Origin: an uncultured euryarchaeote
GTDB taxonomy: Archaea > Nanohalarchaeota > Nanosalinia > Nanosalinales > Nanosalinaceae
DNA: 5,287 bases
Assembly: GCA_937132175.1 (NCBI GenBank)
Contig: CAKZNU010000133.1
Location: 1 to 5,287 of the forward strand
Reading direction: 5' to 3'
Shown here: positions 1 through 4,338 of the stretch, in pieces
Layout: each line of letters starts with the position of its first letter
How positions within the stretch are numbered: the first letter of the stretch is position 1
Translations under genes and position numbers: made by a program
Notes under the pieces: model-generated
Told to the model about the DNA's origin: nothing
The model's database searches: none
The model's input: only the letters and a program-made list of their open reading frames with translations

Positions 1-2
1 GT

Positions 3-1022
3 TGTGAAGACCTGAAGGAAAGAATTGAAGAGTTCAGAGATATCGAGGACCTGGTCGTCGACATGGAGACGGTTGCCGAAGAGGCACTGGAGGAAAACGA
101 GGAAAGTCACTGTGCAGCCATCGCAGAGTTCCTCGAAAGCTGGACGGACGAGGAAGAAGGCTTCATACGTTTTATAGCACGTGACAGGGGCACAGACGGC
201 AACAGATACATCAAGATAAAACACTCCTGTCTCAACCCCGGGCTTGCAACAAGCGGACCTATAAACGAGGTAAACTCCACGGTACTGATGTCAGGCACGC
301 TGAGACCCCAGAGCATGTACGCAGACCTGCTCGGTGTAGAGGAACCGCAGAAAGCAACTTACTCATCCCCTTTCCCCGAGGAAAACGAGAAAAGCCTGGT
401 CGTACCAACATTGACGACGAAGTACTCAGAGAGAGACGAGGAAATGATAGAGAAGTACGGCTGGTATATCTCGAAAACCCTGGAAGCGGTAGACGGAAAC
501 GCTGCCGTATTCTTCCCGAGCTACAAGCTGATGCACAGGATAAAGGAAAAGATGAGAGACCATACCGACAGGAAACTCTTCGTCGAAGAACGGACCATGG
601 ACAAAGACGGGAAACAGGAGATGCTTGACTCGTTTGCATCGACCTCTTCACGTGGAGAATCTGTCCTCCTCGGCGTCGCGGCAGGAAGCTTCGGAGAGGG
701 CGTAGACTTTCCTGGAGACGTACTTAAATCAGTCTTCGTCGTCGGCATACCCCTCAAAAAGCCCGGCGTCGAAACAGAAGGCCTGGTCGATTACTACGAC
801 GAAAAGTTCGGGAACGGATGGGACTACGGATACACATACCCTGCGATGAACAGGGCCGTCCAGGCAGCCGGAAGATGCATAAGATCACGCAACGACAAAG
901 GCGTCATAGTCTACATGGACAAGAGATACGACTGGAGCGGATACAGAAAAGTCTTTCCGCCTGGCAAGAATCTTGTATCCACGAAGGCTCCGTGGAAACA
1001 AACTGAGAGGTTTTTCACCTAA
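3..1022 (+). CDS. XPD/Rad3-family (DinG-like) ATP-dependent DNA helicase, C-terminal part (5' truncated)
   Basis: The frame is open from the first complete codon at 3, so this is the last ~339 codons of a longer gene. It looks like the second motor domain (Helicase_C_2) of a superfamily 2 Rad3/XPD-type helicase, which uses ATP to unwind DNA 5' to 3' in repair. Numbering from codon 3, I see motif III STVLMSGTL (92-100), motif IV AVFFPSY (168-174), motif V GSFGEGVDFPG (228-238) and motif VI AVQAAGRCIRS (285-295). Motif VI contains the arginines expected to contact ATP, and RNDKGVIVYMDKRY follows it, as is typical of the family. Walker A, DEAH and the four Fe-S cysteines would lie upstream and cannot be checked. 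The protein is rich in Asp/Glu, as in halophiles. It ends TAA at 1020-1022, overlapping the convergent crtYd stop. XPD versus DinG-like cannot be decided without the N-terminal half. Confidence 0.92.
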   Translation, partial: CEDLKERIEEFRDIEDLVVDMETVAEEALEENEESHCAAIAEFLESWTDEEEGFIRFIARDRGTDGNRYIKIKHSCLNPGLATSGPINEVNSTVLMSGTLRPQSMYADLLGVEEPQKATYSSPFPEENEKSLVVPTLTTKYSERDEEMIEKYGWYISKTLEAVDGNAAVFFPSYKLMHRIKEKMRDHTDRKLFVEERTMDKDGKQEMLDSFASTSSRGESVLLGVAAGSFGEGVDFPGDVLKSVFVVGIPLKKPGVETEGLVDYYDEKFGNGWDYGYTYPAMNRAVQAAGRCIRSRNDKGVIVYMDKRYDWSGYRKVFPPGKNLVSTKAPWKQTERFFT

Positions 1023-1375
1023 AGCTCCAGACCGTCTCTATCATAGTGATCAAGAATCTTGACACAGCCTATCGTAGCTGTAGCTATACTGAATGAGACT
1101 GTAAACCCATATACATAATCTTCAAACGGGACCTCCAGAATCCTGAGACCGACGATCATATCCTGTCCAAAGGTCCAAGCACCTGTCTTCACTGCAAAGG
1201 TATCAGCTATTAAGGTTCCAGGCACGGCAAAGAGGAATGAAACACCGAGAATTATATCTAGATTTGCTCTAAGAAAGTCCGATCCCAGAAGTTCAAAGGT
1301 TGAAAACATTATGATATTTGCGATTAAAGGAATAACAATAGAGTAAAACAGATGGCTGTACTGCCCGAACATCAC
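1019..1375 (-). CDS. crtYd: Lycopene cyclase domain protein, second subunit of a split (heterodimeric) lycopene cyclase
   Basis: A small hydrophobic protein of 118 residues with three probable membrane helices (about 10-27, 38-57 and 88-107). The core DTFAVKTGAWTF (58-69) followed by GLRILEVPFEDYVY (76-89) matches the lycopene cyclase domain, with the conserved P-x-E-(E/D) motif as PFED. The same block occurs in the upstream gene, so the two are paralogous halves. In known two-gene systems (CrtYc/CrtYd of actinobacteria) both subunits are needed to cyclise the ends of lycopene to beta-carotene or related products in the membrane. The GTG start at 1375 overlaps the crtYc stop as GTGA. An ATG one codon later (1372) is equally good, and a GGTGA ribosome site precedes both. 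It ends TAG, overlapping the helicase stop from the other strand. The ring type (beta or epsilon, C40 or C50) cannot be read from sequence. Confidence 0.88.
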   Translation of the reverse strand: MMFGQYSHLFYSIVIPLIANIIMFSTFELLGSDFLRANLDIILGVSFLFAVPGTLIADTFAVKTGAWTFGQDMIVGLRILEVPFEDYVYGFTVSFSIATATIGCVKILDHYDRDGLEL

Positions 1376-1686
1376 AGTTCCTCACCCCATCTCTCCCAGC
1401 TTATTAACGTGACTGCGGTGATATTTACGGTTACGGAAGCCATAAACAGATACTCCTCTAGAGGAATACTCAGAATATCTAGTCCTATCACCGCCTCCTT
1501 TGGAAACGACCAGAAGCCGTTTTTAATCGCTATATGATCCCATGGAACACCGAAGATGAAAGACCCAAATACCGCAAGAGGGAATACCCTCCAGTGATCA
1601 CGAACCACGTCCTCGTGGTAGTAAAGAACCGCAGCAAAAGGCAACAGACCAAAAATCAGTAGCCAGAGCGGATAAGCCAGGAACAC
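1372..1686 (-). CDS. crtYc: Lycopene cyclase domain protein, first subunit of a split lycopene cyclase
   Basis: A 104-residue membrane protein with three likely helices (about 2-22, 33-49 and 78-97). It carries the lycopene cyclase signature PWDHIAIKNGFWSF (48-61) and GLDILSIPLEEYLF (68-81), with Glu77-Glu78 in the P-L-E-E motif. Together with crtYd it totals about 222 residues, close to the length of the single fused CrtY of haloarchaea, so the pair probably forms a heterodimer acting on lycopene in the membrane. The GTG start at 1686 is chosen because the in-frame codons before it reach a TAA at 1714-1716 with no other ATG or GTG, and because a TATA-like box sits at leaderless distance. No ribosome site precedes it, consistent with a leaderless mRNA. 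It overlaps crtYd by 4 nt, implying translational coupling. No other carotenoid gene is in view. Confidence 0.88.
   Translation of the reverse strand: MFLAYPLWLLIFGLLPFAAVLYYHEDVVRDHWRVFPLAVFGSFIFGVPWDHIAIKNGFWSFPKEAVIGLDILSIPLEEYLFMASVTVNITAVTLISWERWGEEL
1381..1388 (-). promoter_or_regulatory. Ribosome binding site of crtYd
   Basis: On the minus strand the end of crtYc reads GGGGTGAG, containing GGTGA, a standard complement to the 3' end of archaeal 16S rRNA. GGTGA (1386-1382) stands 6 nt before GTG 1375 and 9 nt before ATG 1372, so it does not settle which start is used. It contrasts with crtYc and sufB, the first genes of their units, which have no such site. Confidence 0.6.
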
Positions 1687-1704
1687 GTACCTGGACGCTT
1701 CCGT

Positions 1705-1714
1705 ATCTTTAAAT
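1705..1714 (-). promoter_or_regulatory. TATA-box of the crtYc-crtYd promoter (leaderless)
   Basis: On the minus strand the sequence is ATTTAAAGAT. Its TTTAAA core is centred about 25 nt upstream of the crtYc GTG at 1686, where an archaeal TATA box sits relative to the transcription start. This implies an mRNA starting at or next to the start codon. The same 10-mer at the same distance precedes sufB. No experimental start site is available. Confidence 0.65.
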
Positions 1715-1724
1715 TACTCGAGTA
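1715..1724. repeat. 10-bp perfect palindrome at the edge of the crt promoter
   Basis: TACTCGAGTA reads the same on both strands and directly abuts the crt TATA box on its upstream side, where the BRE (TFB contact) would lie. A protein bound here could block or assist crt transcription. There is no matching copy at the suf promoter, and a 10-bp palindrome can occur by chance, so an operator role is only a suggestion. Confidence 0.35.
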
Positions 1725-1788
1725 CAGTATAACCTGAATTTAACCATAGTCAGGCCAGTAAACTATGAATCATGTACAGAATAACTGG
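1722..1788 (+). repeat. Imperfect direct repeat pair in the divergent intergenic region
   Basis: GTACAGTATAAC at 1722-1733 recurs as GTACAGAATAAC at 1774-1785, with 11 of 12 bases identical and a 52-nt period, close to five DNA turns. Both copies lie between the two TATA boxes, one near each promoter side. This could be a pair of binding sites for a shared regulator. No known regulator motif was recognised. Confidence 0.35.
1745..1767. repeat. Short inverted repeat in the middle of the crt-suf intergenic region
   Basis: CATAGT (1745-1750) and ACTATG (1762-1767) are perfect complements separated by 11 nt, giving arm centres 17 bp apart. The dyad lies between the two promoters. Arms of only 6 bp are expected by chance in a region this size, so support is weak. 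Confidence 0.2.
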
Positions 1789-1824
1789 TTCTCAACAGGT
1801 ACCATCACCTACGGAATCTCCCAG

Positions 1825-1834
1825 ATTTAAAGAT
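1825..1834 (+). promoter_or_regulatory. TATA-box of the suf operon promoter (leaderless)
   Basis: ATTTAAAGAT, with TTTAAA at 1826-1831, is centred about 25 nt upstream of the ATG at 1853. This places the transcription start at or beside that ATG, so the sufB mRNA would be leaderless, in keeping with no purine-rich ribosome site before it. The box lies inside the longer upstream reading frame, which argues that the upstream ATG at 1772 is not the main start. Confidence 0.7.
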
Positions 1835-1852
1835 TTTCTAACAACTGTCCAT

Positions 1853-3253
1853 ATGAGTCAGGACGAAATTGAAAAGAACAGAGAAAGGTTTGATCACGTA
1901 ACAGATACGGACATCAGGTACGACTCCGGTAAAGGTCTTTCCGAAGACGTTGTCAGAAAGATCTCGGAGGAGAAGGATGAACCGGACTGGATGCTGGAGA
2001 AGAGACTGGAGGCTCTCCGGCATTTCCAGAGGAGGCCGATGCCTGGCTGGGGCCCGGATCTGTCAGAGCTGGATGTTTCCGATATCACACATTTCAAGGC
2101 TGCCGAGGGAGAACAGAGTGATAGCTGGGAGGAGGTGCCTGAAGAGATACAGGAGACCTTCGATAAGCTCGGCATCCCGGAAGCCGAGAAGGAGGCTCTT
2201 TCCGGCGTTGGTGCACAGTATGAATCCGAGGTAGTCTACCAGAACATGAAGGAGGAATGGGAGGAGAAAGGGGTTATCTTCTGTGACATGGATCAGGCCG
2301 TACAGGAACATGAAGACCTCGTAAAGGAGTACTTCATGAACCGGTGTGTGCCCCCGCACGACAACAAGTTCTCCGCCCTTCACGGCGCGGTCTGGTCAGG
2401 GGGATCCTTTGTATACGTGCCTGAGGGCGTGGAGGTTGAGATACCGGTTCAGGCTTACTTCCGGATGAACTCGAAGGGGATGGGACAGTTCGAGCATACA
2501 CTAATAATTGCCGAGGAAAACTCCAAGGTTCACTACATAGAGGGCTGTTCCGCACCTCAGTACACCAGAAGCAATCTTCACGCAGGATGTGTAGAGGTAT
2601 TCGTCGGCGAGGACGCACATGTACAGTACTCCACGGTTCAGAACTGGTCGAACAACACTTACAACCTGAATACGAAACGAGCTAAGGTAAAGCAAGACGG
2701 CGTAATGGAGTGGGTCTCTGGTTCCATGGGGTCAAAGGTTACGATGCTTTATCCTTCGTCGCATCTCAACGGAGAAGGTGCCCGTGCAAACCATATCACG
2801 ATCGCCTACGCAGGAGACGGACAGGACATAGACACAGGTGCGAAGGTACTTCACAACGCTCCGAACACAAAGTCCACAATCGAGTCAAAGTCGATTACAC
2901 AGGGAGAGGGCCGTACCAACTACCGTGGACTTGTCCGTGTACCGGAGGGAAGCCATGGAAGCAAGATATCGGTTGAGTGCGACGCACTCATGTTCTCGGA
3001 AGACGCCACAAGCGATACGGAGCCGTACATAGAGATCCAGGAAGACGACGTTGAGATGGCTCATGAGGCAACCGTTGGAAGAATCGGGGACGAAGAGATA
3101 CATTACATGCAGTCCCGAGGCATAGAAGAGGAGGAAGCCAAGGAGATGATCGTCAGAGGCTTCATAGAACCCATCACCAAGGAGCTACCTCTGGAGTACG
3201 CGGTGGAGCTCAACCGCCTTATAGAGCTTGAGATGGAGGGATCCCTCGGATGA
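1853..3253 (+). CDS. sufB: Fe-S cluster assembly scaffold protein SufB
   Basis: SufB is the core scaffold of the SUF system. With SufC and SufD it forms the cytosolic SufBC2D-type complex on which Fe-S clusters are assembled. The 466-residue protein carries the family landmarks VPEGVEVEIPVQAYFR (189-204), EGCSAPQYTRSNLHAG (230-245), SGSMGSKVTMLYPSS (289-303), VECDALMFSEDA (374-385), HEATVGRIGDEEIHY (404-418) and VRGFIEPI (434-441). By recalled comparison with E. coli SufB, Cys232, Cys376 and Glu405 correspond to Cys254, Cys405 and Glu434; the 29-residue gap between the last two is the same. The frame is open back to an ATG at 1772 (493 residues). I chose 1853 because the TATA box fits leaderless initiation there, and because acidic, SufB-like sequence begins there while the extra 27 residues look like none of it. 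The N-terminal 160 residues are very acidic. It overlaps sufD by 4 nt. sufC is not the upstream neighbour, unlike many sufCBD loci. Confidence 0.96.
   Translation: MSQDEIEKNRERFDHVTDTDIRYDSGKGLSEDVVRKISEEKDEPDWMLEKRLEALRHFQRRPMPGWGPDLSELDVSDITHFKAAEGEQSDSWEEVPEEIQETFDKLGIPEAEKEALSGVGAQYESEVVYQNMKEEWEEKGVIFCDMDQAVQEHEDLVKEYFMNRCVPPHDNKFSALHGAVWSGGSFVYVPEGVEVEIPVQAYFRMNSKGMGQFEHTLIIAEENSKVHYIEGCSAPQYTRSNLHAGCVEVFVGEDAHVQYSTVQNWSNNTYNLNTKRAKVKQDGVMEWVSGSMGSKVTMLYPSSHLNGEGARANHITIAYAGDGQDIDTGAKVLHNAPNTKSTIESKSITQGEGRTNYRGLVRVPEGSHGSKISVECDALMFSEDATSDTEPYIEIQEDDVEMAHEATVGRIGDEEIHYMQSRGIEEEEAKEMIVRGFIEPITKELPLEYAVELNRLIELEMEGSLG
3235..3239 (+). promoter_or_regulatory. Ribosome binding site of sufD
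   Basis: GGAGG lies inside the end of sufB, 10 nt before the ATG at 3250 and 13 nt before the ATG at 3253. The spacing favours the first ATG. Most of it falls inside a 12-bp perfect palindrome (3236-3247), which could hide the site until ribosomes translating sufB pass. Confidence 0.6.
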
Positions 3254-4338
3254 TGGAAAAGCTCAGACAGGATGCCTCCGAACTCATCGAGGACCTGGAG
3301 ATGCCGGAGACCATCAAGACACCGGGCAGAAGATGGACCCGTTTCCCGGAAGATCTCGAAAAAGAGACACCGAAGGAGGAGACAACTCCCGAGATACAGA
3401 CGGATGGAGAAACAGAGGTCTATATGGGAGAGGAAGCACTTGAGGCAGCCGGGGAGAAAGCCTTCGACTTGATAAAGAAGGATGAAAACAGGTTAAACGC
3501 AATTCATGCATCATCTGTAACCTCGCTGATCTACGTTGAGGCCTCAGGTGACTCGGAGCTGGATATAGATTATGCTACGGAAAGATCGGCCTCGACACAT
3601 CTGATTATCGACGTCAGGCCCGGATCAAATCTACAGGTTACGGAGAGAACTGACTGCGGAGAGTTTAACACGTCCTTCACGGAGATATACGTCGGGGAAA
3701 ACGCCTCGGTGGATTATGGAGCAGTAGAGAATCCCTCCGGGTTCTCGTACAGCCGCAGGAAGGCGATTGTACATAGATACGGGAGCATAAACTGGCTTAA
3801 CGGAATATTCTCAGGCGATCTCAATAGAACCCGTATCGATACGGTTCTGAAGGGAGACGGCTCCGAAACCGAGATGACAGGCGTCTGGTATCCTACCGGC
3901 GAACAGCACCACGATCTCTCGCTGCAGGTCCGACATATAGGAGACAACACGAAGTGTGACATGGATTCCAGAAGCGTCGTGGACGACAAGGCAAGAAGCC
4001 TTTATGAAGGCCTTCAGAAAGTTGAGAGATCTGCAACCGATACCTCCAGTTTTCAGGATCAGGAGACGCTGATGCTTTCACAGGACGCAGAATCCGATGC
4101 CTCCCCGAAGCTGATGATTGAGAATCCAGATGTCGAGGCATCCCATGCAGCCGCGGCAGGATCGGTGGAGAAACAGAAACAGCATTACCTCGAGTCCAGA
4201 GGCCTTACCTCGGAAGAGGCGGAAAAGCTGGTAGTGAAGGGCTTCTTCGAACCTGTGATGGAACAGATCCGTGTACCACGGGTAAAAAGCAGCATCCGTG
4301 AGAAGGTCAGGGAGAAGCTACAGGAAACACAGGTATGA
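3250..4338 (+). CDS. sufD: Fe-S cluster assembly protein SufD
   Basis: SufD is the SufB paralogue that pairs with it in the SUF scaffold and is linked to iron entry into the cluster. The 362-residue protein has the SufB/SufD beta-helix fold signature: YGSINWLNGIFSGD (177-190), GVWYPTGEQHHDLS (211-224), SLYEGLQKV (250-258), TSSFQDQETLMLSQDAESD (265-283), SHAAAAGSVEKQ (298-309) and VKGFFEPVMEQI (329-340). His299 corresponds, by recalled alignment, to the functionally important His360 of E. coli SufD. The usual SHGAT here reads SHAAA, and the cysteine two residues before that histidine is alanine. An acidic, probably flexible stretch (about 34-65) separates a short N-terminal helix region from the core. 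It is shorter than the 423 residues of E. coli SufD. The ATG at 3250 overlaps the sufB stop as ATGA and has a GGAGG site 10 nt upstream. It overlaps sufS by 4 nt. Confidence 0.94.
   Translation: MMEKLRQDASELIEDLEMPETIKTPGRRWTRFPEDLEKETPKEETTPEIQTDGETEVYMGEEALEAAGEKAFDLIKKDENRLNAIHASSVTSLIYVEASGDSELDIDYATERSASTHLIIDVRPGSNLQVTERTDCGEFNTSFTEIYVGENASVDYGAVENPSGFSYSRRKAIVHRYGSINWLNGIFSGDLNRTRIDTVLKGDGSETEMTGVWYPTGEQHHDLSLQVRHIGDNTKCDMDSRSVVDDKARSLYEGLQKVERSATDTSSFQDQETLMLSQDAESDASPKLMIENPDVEASHAAAAGSVEKQKQHYLESRGLTSEEAEKLVVKGFFEPVMEQIRVPRVKSSIREKVREKLQETQV
4322..4325 (+). promoter_or_regulatory. Weak ribosome binding site of sufS
   Basis: AGGA stands 9 nt before the ATG at 4335, within the last codons of sufD. 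It is a poor match, so sufS probably depends on reinitiation at the ATGA overlap by ribosomes finishing sufD. Confidence 0.35.

Noticed and set aside
259..651. 130-codon open frame on the minus strand inside the helicase
   Set aside because: Ser/Arg-rich low-complexity translation, antisense to recognised helicase motifs. The composition is what an antisense frame of acidic coding sequence gives.
1352..1537. Plus-strand 61-codon frame across the crtYc/crtYd junction
   Set aside because: It lies opposite two well-supported lycopene cyclase genes and its translation has no recognisable features.
1772..1852. N-terminal extension of SufB from ATG 1772
   Set aside because: The suf TATA box lies inside it, it has no ribosome site, and it does not look like SufB or like an acidic halophilic protein. 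It is kept only as an alternative start.
1687..1852. RNA gene or riboswitch between the divergent promoters
   Set aside because: No stable long stem, tRNA-like pattern or known aptamer core was seen, and both mRNAs appear leaderless, leaving no room for a 5' UTR element.
2063..2383. 106-codon open frame on the minus strand inside sufB
   Set aside because: It is fully antisense to a clear sufB coding sequence, resembles no family and has no promoter, so it is a shadow frame.
3314..3514. Minus-strand open frame inside sufD
   Set aside because: Pro/Ser/Leu-rich shadow of the acidic N-terminal region of SufD, with no start signals.
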